Source: Nitrospira lenta
GTDB lineage: Bacteria > Nitrospirota > Nitrospiria > Nitrospirales > Nitrospiraceae
NCBI RefSeq assembly: GCF_900403705.1
Contig: NZ_OUNR01000016.1
Coordinates: 1 to 64,000 of the forward strand
Reading direction: 5' to 3'
Length of the DNA stretch: 64,000 nt
Of the stretch, positions 17,360 to 25,058 are shown piece after piece. The notes under the pieces are model-generated. The model made no database searches. It had not been told where the DNA came from and saw nothing but the letters and a program-made list of their open reading frames with translations. Position 1 is the stretch's first letter, and each line of letters starts with the position of its first letter. A program made the position numbers and the translations under genes.

Positions 17360-18055
17360 ATGAACATTCGTGCGCGCTTGCTGGCGATCAGCCTGTCGGC
17401 CAATCTTGTGCTGGGGGGACTGTTGTTGGCCGGATTTGTGGCTCCCAACGTTCAAACCTCGTTCAATCCGGAGATTGATCTGCCGGTCATTGCCCCTTCC
17501 GCCAGAATTCATCCGCTGGCGGCGGTGGATGGATCGGTCACGATCGGGGAACTGGTGTTTGTTGCACCGGGGGCATCGATTCGCGGGGATGAGGGCCAGA
17601 ACATTGTCATCGGCAACTATAGCAATGTGCAGGATGGGGTCGTGATTCATGGGTTGGAGACGTTCGAAGGCGGGTATGAGCTCTTCCAGAATGAGGTCGA
17701 GGTGGCCGGAAAGAAGTACTCGGTGTACATCGGAGACCGCGTATCCCTCGCCCATCAATCGCAGGTGCATGGGCCGGCCAGAGTCGGCGACGATACGATG
17801 ATCGGAATGCAAGCGCTGGTCTTTCGTGCCCAGATCGGCGATCACGTCGTGATCGAACCTGGGGCAAAGTTAATCGGGGTCACCGTGGCGCCCGGCCGCT
17901 ATGTGCCGGCGTTGTCGATCATTACACGGCAAGAACAGGCAGATGCGCTTCCTGTCATCACGGACGGTTATGCCTATCGAGAATGGAATGACAGTGTGGT
18001 GCGTGTGAATACTCAATTAGCCAGGGCCGGTCAGCCGTTGCCGCTGAATCGGTAG
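17360..18055 (+). CDS. Cam-type gamma carbonic anhydrase, exported
   Basis: The 231-residue protein has an N-terminal membrane or signal segment (LLAISLSANLVLGGLLLAGFV) and a left-handed beta-helix domain. Aligned by eye with Methanosarcina Cam, every key residue is present: Arg75, Asp77 and Glu78 in IRGDE; Gln91; zinc ligands His97, His132 and His137; and Glu100, equivalent to the Cam proton shuttle Glu84. The acidic loop with Glu100 separates Cam from the shuttle-less CamH branch. It likely hydrates CO2 in the periplasm. It lies 92 bp after phoU with its own GAGGAG site, so it may be co-transcribed with the pst operon. Confidence 0.85.
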   Translation: MNIRARLLAISLSANLVLGGLLLAGFVAPNVQTSFNPEIDLPVIAPSARIHPLAAVDGSVTIGELVFVAPGASIRGDEGQNIVIGNYSNVQDGVVIHGLETFEGGYELFQNEVEVAGKKYSVYIGDRVSLAHQSQVHGPARVGDDTMIGMQALVFRAQIGDHVVIEPGAKLIGVTVAPGRYVPALSIITRQEQADALPVITDGYAYREWNDSVVRVNTQLARAGQPLPLNR

Positions 18056-18191
18056 GCTCTCCGCGCTGGAAGACGGCGGCGCCTGAGGCCATCTTGTCCA
18101 TGTGTTGAATCTCCCCCTGCCCCTCTTTGTCAGCCTCTCGCACGGTCATGGGAAAGCAGAAAGAGTGGAAGCGTGGCGGAGGGCAGCAGCG

Positions 18192-18440
18192 CTAGGCGGC
18201 GTAGTGCGTGGAGAAGAGCGTGTATTCGGAACGGTGCCGGCGCAGGGTAATCCCACCGCATCGGGCCAGGCGATCGACTACATGGAAGATTTGGTTCCAG
18301 CTATAGTCCGGCAGGAGTATGACGAGCGCATCCAGGCTGATCACGGCCTGTTCGTCGAGGTGCCCGAGAATGATGGATTCAAGTGCCTCGTCCCCTACCT
18401 GGGTGAGCGCCGGTGCGTCGAGAAGTGCATAAGCAGACAT
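18192..18440 (-). CDS. Small hypothetical protein, possible winged helix
   Basis: The 82-residue protein begins MSAYALLDAPALTQ with AGGAGG upstream of the ATG, a strong translational signal. A helix-rich core (SLDALVILLPDYSWNQIFHVVDRLARCGGITLRRHRSEYTLF) has the helix-helix-hairpin look of a small winged-helix domain, but I cannot name a family. It lies 9 bp downstream of the PsiE-like gene and closes that cluster. Confidence 0.6.
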   Translation of the reverse strand: MSAYALLDAPALTQVGDEALESIILGHLDEQAVISLDALVILLPDYSWNQIFHVVDRLARCGGITLRRHRSEYTLFSTHYAA

Positions 18441-18449
18441 AGGATCCTC

Positions 18450-18971
18450 CTAGTGGGTTGATGAGAAAATTGGGGCGATGGTTGGCGAGGGCGAGGAATG
18501 AGCCGGCTGGGCCGGACTGAACCGTACGGCCACGACCCGGATCAGTCCGAGCGTCACGAGGATCACCGCCAGGATAGCCAGCTTCTGCCAGTCTCCCCCG
18601 GTGAACCATTGGGAAATCACTTCCGTCAACATCACCACGAGGACGGTATCGACAATAAACGTGACGCGCACACGGCCTTCTGAAAAATATGCCAACGTGG
18701 TCTTGAGGACTTCCACCACCGCCAACAGCATGAGCGTATTGACGATGAGGTGACGCAGGCCGAGATCGATCTCGGCCGTCAGGAGGAGCCGCAGGCCGAT
18801 AAAGGTCTTGATGACCCCGCCCGCCAGTCCGACCAAGATCGTGACGATGAGCAGGCTCAGGACAGCCTGCGTTCCTTTTTCCCAGAGCAGGGTCAGATCC
18901 GGTGCCGCGAAAAGCTGCCGGATCCAGGGTAGGCACAGGCGGGATTCAGTTGATGTCAGACTACCGATCAT
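18450..18971 (-). CDS. PsiE-like phosphate-starvation membrane protein
   Basis: With the start at 18971 (GAGGAGGAGG upstream) the 173-residue protein has four hydrophobic segments: AVLSLLIVTILVGLAGGVIK, HLIVNTLMLLAVVEVLKTTL, VTFIVDTVLVVMLTEVI and LAILAVILVTLGLIRVVAVRF. The arrangement LLAVVEVLKT...VRVTFIVDTVLVVMLTEVI is the PsiE-family signature. PsiE is phosphate-starvation inducible in E. coli with unknown function. A probable Pho box upstream of this minus-strand cluster is consistent with that. Confidence 0.75.
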   Translation of the reverse strand: MIGSLTSTESRLCLPWIRQLFAAPDLTLLWEKGTQAVLSLLIVTILVGLAGGVIKTFIGLRLLLTAEIDLGLRHLIVNTLMLLAVVEVLKTTLAYFSEGRVRVTFIVDTVLVVMLTEVISQWFTGGDWQKLAILAVILVTLGLIRVVAVRFSPAQPAHSSPSPTIAPIFSSTH

Positions 18972-18987
18972 AGACGTTCCTCCTCCT

Positions 18988-19371
18988 CTAAAACTCGTCG
19001 ATAGAGACCGGGTGAAGCAAGTCCCGCACAGAGAGCGTTCCGACGATGGCGCCGCTTTTGAACACCGCCAGATGGCGCGTGCCATGGAGTTCCATGAGGT
19101 CGGCGGCTTCCGTAATGGGCCGCTGCTCATCGATCCCCACGATGGGGCTGCTCATGATCTCTTCCACCGGAATGTAGTAGGGCACGCGGTCCGCTCCGAC
19201 GACCTTCCGGACAATGTCCGGCTCTGTGACGATGCCGACGAACTGGTTATTTCGCGTGACGAAGACGCTACCGATCTTGTGCCGCGTCATCAATTTGGCG
19301 GCATCGATCGCCGAGGTGCCTGTTTCGATGTGAACGACACGCGGGGTCATGATGTGACTGACGGTGATCAT
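18988..19371 (-). CDS. Tandem CBS-domain protein
   Basis: The 127-residue protein consists of two CBS motifs: MTPRVVHIETGTSAIDAAKLM...GSVFVTRNNQFVGIVTEPDI, then MSSPIVGIDEQRPITEAADLM...HLAVFKSGAIVGTLSVRDLL. Such stand-alone pairs bind adenine nucleotides and act as energy sensors. AGGAGG lies 6 bases before the ATG. Its position between a small membrane protein and a PsiE-like protein suggests it regulates one of them; this is inference. Confidence 0.85.
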   Translation of the reverse strand: MITVSHIMTPRVVHIETGTSAIDAAKLMTRHKIGSVFVTRNNQFVGIVTEPDIVRKVVGADRVPYYIPVEEIMSSPIVGIDEQRPITEAADLMELHGTRHLAVFKSGAIVGTLSVRDLLHPVSIDEF

Positions 19372-19574
19372 ACGAACCTCCTGTGAATGGGTGGTTGAGA
19401 GCGCGATGGGATGGCCAGGATGGCAAGATGAGAGATGCCGGCTGCATCGCGTGTGCGAAGCAGCGGGATCCAGGTTGTTCCCCGGAGTCCGAGCAGTGTG
19501 TGGCCTGCATAGGCGAGAGGCACGGTGAGACCGAGAGAGAGTAGTCCGATGAAGAGCCCGGCATCCTGCGTCAT
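19368..19574 (-). CDS. Small membrane protein of unknown function
   Basis: The 68-residue protein has one or two hydrophobic segments (LFIGLLSLGLTVPLAYAGHTLLG) and a basic C-terminus. The ATG is preceded by AGGAAAGG, and its stop overlaps the CBS gene start by 4 bp, suggesting real translation and coupling. It is the first gene after the Pho-like repeats at 19660. No family recognised. Confidence 0.5.
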   Translation of the reverse strand: MTQDAGLFIGLLSLGLTVPLAYAGHTLLGLRGTTWIPLLRTRDAAGISHLAILAIPSRSQPPIHRRFV

Positions 19575-19778
19575 GGTTTGCCTTTCCTGGAGCCCGTGAT
19601 GTCGGCTCCTTGTCTGGACAAACTGTACTGCCCGGCTATTCCAGCAGGATCACCGGCGGGTTAACTTTCTGTTAACTCGCAGGCGTTGAGAGTCAGGGGC
19701 AGGAGCACAGCGATACGGGCGGAGCGGGTCGCACAACAGACGAGAGTCTGAGGAGATGAACGCAGCGGGTATGAGAAG
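19575..19778. other. Promoter region between the PsiE cluster and a small lipoprotein gene
   Basis: This 204-bp gap lies upstream of the 19574 minus-strand gene and downstream of the minus-strand lipoprotein gene at 19779. It holds one 11-bp-phased GTTAAC pair (listed separately). I see no other clear element and no terminator hairpin. Confidence 0.5.
19660..19676 (-). promoter_or_regulatory. Probable Pho box for the PsiE cluster
   Basis: GTTAAC at 19660-19665 and GTTAAC at 19671-19676 are exactly 11 bp apart. The hexamer is itself palindromic, so orientation cannot be told from the sequence alone. The nearest downstream gene is the minus-strand small membrane protein starting at 19574, about 86 bp away. 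Confidence 0.5.
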
Positions 19779-20015
19779 CTATTCGCTTTCCACGATGCGC
19801 CACCCCTCCCGCTGCAAGCAGCGCTCGGTGGCGTTGAGGATCAGTAACTGGCTCCCCTGTTGGAGCTTGGGGTCTCTGATCACGAGATTTTGGCAGCGAT
19901 TATATTCGTTCGTAAATTCGGTCGACGGTTTCGTCGGGTGGACCCACGTGCTGCCTCCGCAACCGGTCAGGAGCCCTGTAAGCAACAGCGATGAGACGAT
20001 AAGTCGAATCGTCAT
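19779..20015 (-). CDS. Small lipoprotein
   Basis: The 78-residue protein has signal MTIRLIVSSLLLTGLLTG^CGGS with lipobox LLTGC. A short mature part with conserved-looking cysteines (EYNRCQNLVIRD; ATERCLQREGWRIVE) may form a disulphide. GGGAG precedes the ATG. I do not recognise the family. It lies between the signalling operon end and the PsiE cluster. Confidence 0.65.
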   Translation of the reverse strand: MTIRLIVSSLLLTGLLTGCGGSTWVHPTKPSTEFTNEYNRCQNLVIRDPKLQQGSQLLILNATERCLQREGWRIVESE

Positions 20016-20129
20016 ACAAATTCTCCCGGTGGCAGACTGATGATGCCGGAAGATAGAGCCTTTGGTGGGGTGGCGTCAAGCTTGTTAGCCTGAGGCTGAG
20101 ATCGTCCGCCAGCGGCACGGGTACCCAGG

Positions 20130-21029
20130 TCAATGAATAGGGATTTGGACGGTGACTTCATTCCCCCGATCGTTGTAGCGAAGATTGGGAAAGAATGACC
20201 GGGCCAAGAAAATCCCCCGCCCGCTGGCATCTTCGACCTGGCAGGGCGCGGCGGTGCGATGCAGCAAGGTCTTCCATTGAAAGCCTTTCCCCTGATCGAT
20301 GATCCGATATTCCAGCAGTCCGGCCTGGCGGTCGCAATGGACATGGATAGTAACAGTGCGTTGGACCAGGCGCGGTTGCGCGAGCCGTTCTTGCACCAGC
20401 TGGCTCAAGCGATTCTGATCGATCGCTTGCTGTTTGACCTGGTAGGAAATTTCCAAGTTGCCGTGCTCGACGGCGTTGAGCAGCAACTCTTGCAGCGTGC
20501 CGCGGAGATGCAGCTGCGTCGTATCGGATAAAGCCCCGGCCGTGGCTCTGATCAACCAGGAGACAATGCCGGGGATGTGCCGCGGGTCTGAATCGACGGT
20601 CAGTTCGTAGTCGGAGCGTACCAGGCCCGGCGTCTCCGCCATATCGGCCGGAAGCAGATAGCGCGCTCGTTGCAATGCATGCGCCAGCTCTTCCACGCCG
20701 ACGGGCTTTTGCAAGAAATCCACGGCCCCAGCGCGCAACGCGTGGATCACCGCCTGTTCAGACTGATGTGCGGCCATCACGATGACCGGGCACGGCACCT
20801 GTCTGGCTCGAAGCGTTTGAGTCAACGTTAAGCCCGAGCCTTCCGGAAGGAAGGAATCGGTCAACACGATATCGGGGGCCGTGAGCTCGATGGTCGCCAA
20901 GGCGGTGGATGGGTCGGACGCCGTAATCACGGAGAATCCGCGATCTTGCAGGTGGCCCAAGATCTGCGCTTGCGTGTCCCGGCAGGGATCGACCACCAGG
21001 ACAGTGCAGGAAACCGTTGGCGTATTCAT
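20130..21029 (-). CDS. Receiver plus HATPase (anti-sigma kinase type) protein
   Basis: The 299-residue protein has a receiver domain (1-125, phospho-acceptor Asp58 in IVLTDSFLPEGSG, Lys in DFLQKPVG) followed by a GHKL ATPase of the RsbW/SpoIIAB type. The ATPase N-box LQELLLNAVEHGN, G1 DQGKGF and G2 GRGIFLARSFF are present. It should phosphorylate a STAS antagonist, with kinase activity gated by the receiver. Two STAS proteins and a PP2C phosphatase are encoded just upstream in the same operon, so this is the kinase arm of a partner switch. Confidence 0.85.
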   Translation of the reverse strand: MNTPTVSCTVLVVDPCRDTQAQILGHLQDRGFSVITASDPSTALATIELTAPDIVLTDSFLPEGSGLTLTQTLRARQVPCPVIVMAAHQSEQAVIHALRAGAVDFLQKPVGVEELAHALQRARYLLPADMAETPGLVRSDYELTVDSDPRHIPGIVSWLIRATAGALSDTTQLHLRGTLQELLLNAVEHGNLEISYQVKQQAIDQNRLSQLVQERLAQPRLVQRTVTIHVHCDRQAGLLEYRIIDQGKGFQWKTLLHRTAAPCQVEDASGRGIFLARSFFPNLRYNDRGNEVTVQIPIH

Positions 21030-21385
21030 GCCGCGGGCCTGTGTGCAATGTACTCGTTCAACGCCGTCATCAGTTGTTGTAACTCGTGGGTCACGCGGGC
21101 ACAGACCGGCTTGGCCTCATCGATACGGCCGGCTTTGCCGAGCGCTTCCAGTTGTTTGGTCGCTTCGAACAGTGCAGAGGCAGAGAATTGCAAGATCGCT
21201 CCCTTCATTCGGTGTGCGGCGCGGCTTAGTGCCTCGGCATCGCCGGCATCCATGGCTGCTTGTGTGGCGGCCATATCCAACGGCGCCTGTTCCAAGAACA
21301 GTTCGGCCAATGTCTGAAACAGTTCTTCATCGTCATCGACACGCGTAAGTGCATCCGCGAGATTGAATACGTCATCGGCGCTCAT
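21026..21385 (-). CDS. HPt phosphotransfer protein
   Basis: The 119-residue protein starts at the ATG at 21385, which overlaps the previous gene's stop (ATGA). The Hpt motif SRAAHRMKGAILQF places phospho-accepting His at residue 58 within a four-helix bundle. It probably passes phosphate to the receiver domains encoded immediately on either side. The layout recalls HptB next to HsbR in Pseudomonas, where HPt lies in the flagellar/chemotaxis neighbourhood. It overlaps the receiver-HATPase gene by 4 bp. Confidence 0.88.
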   Translation of the reverse strand: MSADDVFNLADALTRVDDDEELFQTLAELFLEQAPLDMAATQAAMDAGDAEALSRAAHRMKGAILQFSASALFEATKQLEALGKAGRIDEAKPVCARVTHELQQLMTALNEYIAHRPAA

Positions 21386-22581
21386 ACGCGGAACTCCAAT
21401 CCCAGCAAGGCGGCATCGTCGGGAAAGACCGGGGCTCCATGCCAGCGTTCGGCCTCCGCCATGAGCGCCGGCAGTGCCTCTTTGAGCGGTACGGATCGAT
21501 GGGCGCTGAGGGTGTCCTCTAAGCGCGCGGTGCCCCAGATTTCTCCCGTAGGCGCCGGTGCTTCGTAGACTCCGTCGCTCATGAGAACGACGCGGTCGCC
21601 ATCGGCAATCTGGATGGTGGTGAGTTCGTAGGTGCTGTCCGGTTCGAATCCCAGGGGAAGGTGCGCGCGAGTCAACCACTCGATGGCGCCGCCCCGCCGT
21701 TGAATGAGCGCGCCGCCGTGACCGGCTGTCGCATAGCTCAACTGATGAGTAGTGCGATTGAACGATCCGATCCAAATCGTAAAATAGTTGCCGTCTTTGG
21801 TCAGCGGATAGCGGGAGTTGGCCTCGGTCAACATCGCCGCCGGATCGTGCTGCGTGATGCAATGCCGGAGATTTTCTGGTCGGAGGAACGTGGCGAAGGA
21901 TGCCGCTCGCAATGCGGGGGAAACCCCATGGCCGGAGGCATCCAAAATGTAAAAGTAGATCGAGTGATCATCCCAGCTGGACACGTTGAAGAGATCCCCA
22001 CCGAGTGCCAGCGAAGGCCGATACGTCCAAGCCATATCGATCTGCGGGGCGATTTCTCCCTCTACAGGCAACAAGGATTGAATGTAGTCAGCGGCGGACT
22101 TGAGTTCGCCTTCCAACTCCCCTTGCTTGGCGCGCAGCTCATCGCGCGCGCTTTCAATGCTCCGGACCAGCGACGCGGCGCGCAGTCCAGATTGCACCCG
22201 GGCGATGACCTCCTGCTTGCTGGCGGATTTGCTCAGGAAATCGTCTGCCCCGCGAGCCAGCCCCTCGGCGATTTGCTCCGGCTGGTCGTGAGACGTCATC
22301 AGGATGAGCTGACTGGACAGGATGTCGGCGTCTTGCCGAACTTGTTCACAGACGGTCGGTCCATCCATTTCCGGCATCACCCAGTCCAGGATCGTCAGAT
22401 CCGGCCGTTCACGCCGCAGGATGGCGAGCCCTTCTTTTCCATCGCCGGCTTCGAGGACGCGCAGCCCCATCCGCTTCAGGCGGGCGGCCATACTCAAGCG
22501 GCTCACCGGCTCGTCGTCCACCAGGAGCACGGTGGCGGTGGCCGAAGGCGCAGCAGGTTTTACATTGGCATCAACATTCAT
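21382..22581 (-). CDS. Receiver plus PP2C-type (RsbU/SpoIIE) phosphatase
   Basis: With the start at 22581 the 399-residue protein has a receiver domain (VLLVDDEPVSRLSMAARLK; acceptor Asp in LTILDWVMPEMDG), a coiled-coil linker (SARDELRAKQGELEGELKSA) and a PP2C domain of the SpoIIE type. The metal-binding acidic residues are present (GGDLFNV, LDASGHGVSPAL, MSDGVYEA). It would dephosphorylate STAS proteins when its receiver is phosphorylated. An in-frame ATG at 22641 extends the N-terminus but overlaps the STAS gene more. Confidence 0.88.
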   Translation of the reverse strand: MNVDANVKPAAPSATATVLLVDDEPVSRLSMAARLKRMGLRVLEAGDGKEGLAILRRERPDLTILDWVMPEMDGPTVCEQVRQDADILSSQLILMTSHDQPEQIAEGLARGADDFLSKSASKQEVIARVQSGLRAASLVRSIESARDELRAKQGELEGELKSAADYIQSLLPVEGEIAPQIDMAWTYRPSLALGGDLFNVSSWDDHSIYFYILDASGHGVSPALRAASFATFLRPENLRHCITQHDPAAMLTEANSRYPLTKDGNYFTIWIGSFNRTTHQLSYATAGHGGALIQRRGGAIEWLTRAHLPLGFEPDSTYELTTIQIADGDRVVLMSDGVYEAPAPTGEIWGTARLEDTLSAHRSVPLKEALPALMAEAERWHGAPVFPDDAALLGLEFRV

Positions 22582-22594
22582 AGCGGCGCAATCG

Positions 22595-22939
22595 TTACGC
22601 GGCCTGGGCGGTGTTCTTGACCGCATCTCGCTCGTTATCAAACACCGGAATCAGCTTGGGGATATTGGCCAGCCCCAGAATTTCCCGCACGTAGCTTTGG
22701 GGGTTGAGCATGCTCACTTTCCCCTGATTCAGCTTGAAATTCTGGGAGACCAGCGCCAGCAGGCCGAGGCCTGAGCTGTCGACGAACCGCACATCGGCCA
22801 TATTCAAAATGACGTGACGGCAGCCTTTTTGGCGCAACGCTTCCACGGCGGCTTTAAAGGCGTCGCGATGGGCGTAGGTCAGATCTCCGTTGAGATCGAG
22901 AATGACGGCGTTGGGAATCGGGCGTTCTTTGATTTGCAT
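22595..22939 (-). CDS. STAS-domain anti-sigma antagonist (2)
   Basis: The 114-residue single-domain STAS protein has the phospho-serine loop VRFVDSSGLGLL, so Ser is available for the kinase. N-terminal beta strands (AVILDLNGDLTYAH) are normal. It is one of two adjacent STAS genes feeding the kinase and phosphatase encoded downstream. Confidence 0.88.
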   Translation of the reverse strand: MQIKERPIPNAVILDLNGDLTYAHRDAFKAAVEALRQKGCRHVILNMADVRFVDSSGLGLLALVSQNFKLNQGKVSMLNPQSYVREILGLANIPKLIPVFDNERDAVKNTAQAA

Positions 22940-22992
22940 CGTGGATGTCCTTTCATGTGAGTAAACCGAATGCTGCTATGACGGTCCTGCGG

Positions 22993-23331
22993 TCACGCGG
23001 CTTTTGCGCCGATAGCTAGATCTTCGCTTGCGTAGGTCGGAATCATCTGGTCGATGTGCGCGAGCTGCAAGACCTGTTTCACGGTTCCCTGGATGCCGAC
23101 CAACGAGAGTTTGCGGCTGGTGCCTTTATAGTGTTGCGAGCTCAAGGCGAGGAGCCCGATGGCCGCGCTGTCGACAAAGGTCACCTGCTGGAAGTTTAGA
23201 ATGACGTGCGCGCTCCCCGACTGTTTGACCTTTTCCATCGCCGCGGTAAATTCCTTGCGAGTCCCGAAATTAAATTGTCCGCTGATGGATATGACATCGG
23301 CATTCCGATAGGTGCGATGGGTGATCTGCAT
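22993..23331 (-). CDS. STAS-domain anti-sigma antagonist (1)
   Basis: The 112-residue STAS protein has the phospho-acceptor loop VTFVDSAAIGLL and the usual N-terminal pattern DVISISGQFNFGTR. It differs substantially from the neighbouring STAS protein, so the pair looks functionally distinct rather than a fresh duplication. It lies 16 bp after cheB. Confidence 0.88.
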   Translation of the reverse strand: MQITHRTYRNADVISISGQFNFGTRKEFTAAMEKVKQSGSAHVILNFQQVTFVDSAAIGLLALSSQHYKGTSRKLSLVGIQGTVKQVLQLAHIDQMIPTYASEDLAIGAKAA

Positions 23332-23347
23332 GACAAACCTCCAGAAG

Positions 23348-24415
23348 TTATGAAAGACGTGATACGTGCGTCAGTACCGCTCCGGCGATATCTCCCAAGG
23401 GGAGAATTTTGTCCACGCCGCCGAGCTTGATCGCCTCTTTGGGCATGCCGAACACGACACAACTTGCTTCATCCTGCGCGATGGTATAGGCGCCGGCCTG
23501 TTTCATCGCGAACATTCCCTTGGCTCCGTCGCCGCCCATGCCGGTCAGAATGACTCCGACCGCATTCGCCCCGGCATATTGCGCGACAGAATCGAAGAGC
23601 ACATCGACCGACGGGCGGTGACGATTGACCGGTGGATCCTGAGTGATCCGCACGGAATAGCGCGCGCCGCTGCGCACGAGCGCCATGTGATAGCTTCCCG
23701 GCGCCACGAGGGCATGTCCCGGCAACACGCTGTCCCCGTCTTCAGCTTCCTTCACGGAAATGCGGCAGAGTTGATTCATCCGGTCGGCCCAGGTCTTGGT
23801 AAACCGTTCGGGCATATGCTGGGTGATCAGAATCGGCGGAGTGTTGGGGGGAAGGACTTCGAGCACCTCTTTAACGGCCTCCGTCCCGCCGGTGGAGGAG
23901 CCGATGGCGATGATGGTATCCGTCGTTTTGATCATCGCCGAAGAGAGATGTGTGACCACCCGTGGCGCCGGAGCCTGCCCGCTTCCATTGGCGGCCTGCA
24001 CCGCTCCTCGAATTTTCGCGACGGCGGCCGCTTTGACCTTTGCAATCAAGTCATCCGCGATGTCTTCCATGCCTTCCCGAAGATCGATCTTCGGTTTGGT
24101 GATGAAATCGACGGCGCCCAACTCCAAGGCCCGCAATGTCGTCTGGCACCCGGCTTCCGTGAGCGAGCTCACCATCACGACCGGCATGGGGCGGCCCCGC
24201 ATCAGCTTTTCCAGGAATGTGAGCCCGTCCATTTTCGGCATCTCGACGTCCAAGGTGATGACATCGGGATTCAAGGCCTTGATCTTCTCGCGCGCTATAT
24301 AGGGATCCGGAGCCGATCCAACGACTTCAATGTCCGGATCTTTCGAGAGCAATTGCGCGAGGACTTGGCGCATCAAGGCGGAATCGTCGACGGTAATGAC
24401 GCGTATCTTCCCCAT
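23348..24415 (-). CDS. cheB: Chemoreceptor glutamate methylesterase CheB (cluster 1)
   Basis: From the ATG at 24415 (GGGAG upstream) the 355-residue protein has a receiver domain ([11 protein letters not shown], acceptor in [11 protein letters not shown]) and a methylesterase domain. The catalytic triad is present: Ser in [10 protein letters not shown], His in ITQHMPERF and Asp in LTGMGGDGA. It demethylates or deamidates receptors when phosphorylated by CheA. The distance between cheB and cheD is short, and cheR-cheD-cheB are co-ordered. Confidence 0.96.
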   Translation of the reverse strand: MGKIRVITVDDSALMRQVLAQLLSKDPDIEVVGSAPDPYIAREKIKALNPDVITLDVEMPKMDGLTFLEKLMRGRPMPVVMVSSLTEAGCQTTLRALELGAVDFITKPKIDLREGMEDIADDLIAKVKAAAVAKIRGAVQAANGSGQAPAPRVVTHLSSAMIKTTDTIIAIGSSTGGTEAVKEVLEVLPPNTPPILITQHMPERFTKTWADRMNQLCRISVKEAEDGDSVLPGHALVAPGSYHMALVRSGARYSVRITQDPPVNRHRPSVDVLFDSVAQYAGANAVGVILTGMGGDGAKGMFAMKQAGAYTIAQDEASCVVFGMPKEAIKLGGVDKILPLGDIAGAVLTHVSRLS

Positions 24416-24436
24416 AAGACAGTCTCCCGTGGGCAA

Positions 24437-25054
24437 TCAAAACAATGTGATATCGCTCTGCGGCTGCTCTTGCGCCTCTTCCACCTTGTGTTGGTACGCG
24501 ACTTCCCGGTCGTAGATCGTGCGATTCTTGATCTTCTCAATCTTCTTCATCAGCACACGTCCGGAGTCCGTGAAGTAGTACACTTTGCGCGGATACACAT
24601 CGCCGAGATCGCTCTTCGCGAGATTGAGCCCTTCGGCTTTTAGATAGTTCAGCACCCATTCCGTATTGCGCGCGCCGACGTCGATGTTGCCTTCATAGAT
24701 CTTTCCGGCTCCGAATAGCTTCACTTCCAGCCGAGTCTTTATCCCGCCGCGTTGCAAAATTCCGTTGATCAGCTGCTCCATGGCAAAGGACCCGTAGCGG
24801 GTGGATTCCCCGCCCCAGGCATCCCCGGAATGATGCGCTTTCGGCGCCGGCAGCATGAAATGATTCATGCCGCCCACGCCCGCGATCGGATCGCGAATGC
24901 AGGCAGAAATGCAGGAACCGAGCACGGTATAGACCACCATCGGCTCCCGGCTGACAAAAAACTCTCCCGGAAGAATGGAGGCAATCTCGTGGGGAAACCG
25001 GCTGTCAGTCACGCGGCGCACATGACTGAAATGTTCCGTGTCGATCACTGGCAT
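24437..25054 (-). CDS. cheD: Chemoreceptor glutamine deamidase CheD
   Basis: The 205-residue protein has the CheD catalytic pair: Cys in VVYTVLGSCISAC and His in GVGGMNHFMLP. The usual KLFGAG segment follows. CheD deamidates receptor glutamines and in some systems works with CheC. It ends with an unusual acidic tail SDITLF, echoed by the MCP/CheZ-like protein in the same operon. It lies 4 bp after cheR. Confidence 0.95.
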   Translation of the reverse strand: MPVIDTEHFSHVRRVTDSRFPHEIASILPGEFFVSREPMVVYTVLGSCISACIRDPIAGVGGMNHFMLPAPKAHHSGDAWGGESTRYGSFAMEQLINGILQRGGIKTRLEVKLFGAGKIYEGNIDVGARNTEWVLNYLKAEGLNLAKSDLGDVYPRKVYYFTDSGRVLMKKIEKIKNRTIYDREVAYQHKVEEAQEQPQSDITLF

Positions 25055-25058
25055 GGGG

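Noticed and set aside
21661-22620. 319-residue plus-strand open frame opposite the receiver-PP2C gene
   Set aside because: Antisense shadow of a clear two-domain protein.
23366-24643. 425-residue plus-strand open frame opposite cheB and cheD
   Set aside because: It is antisense to two recognisable genes and shows the His/Arg-rich shadow composition with no domain.
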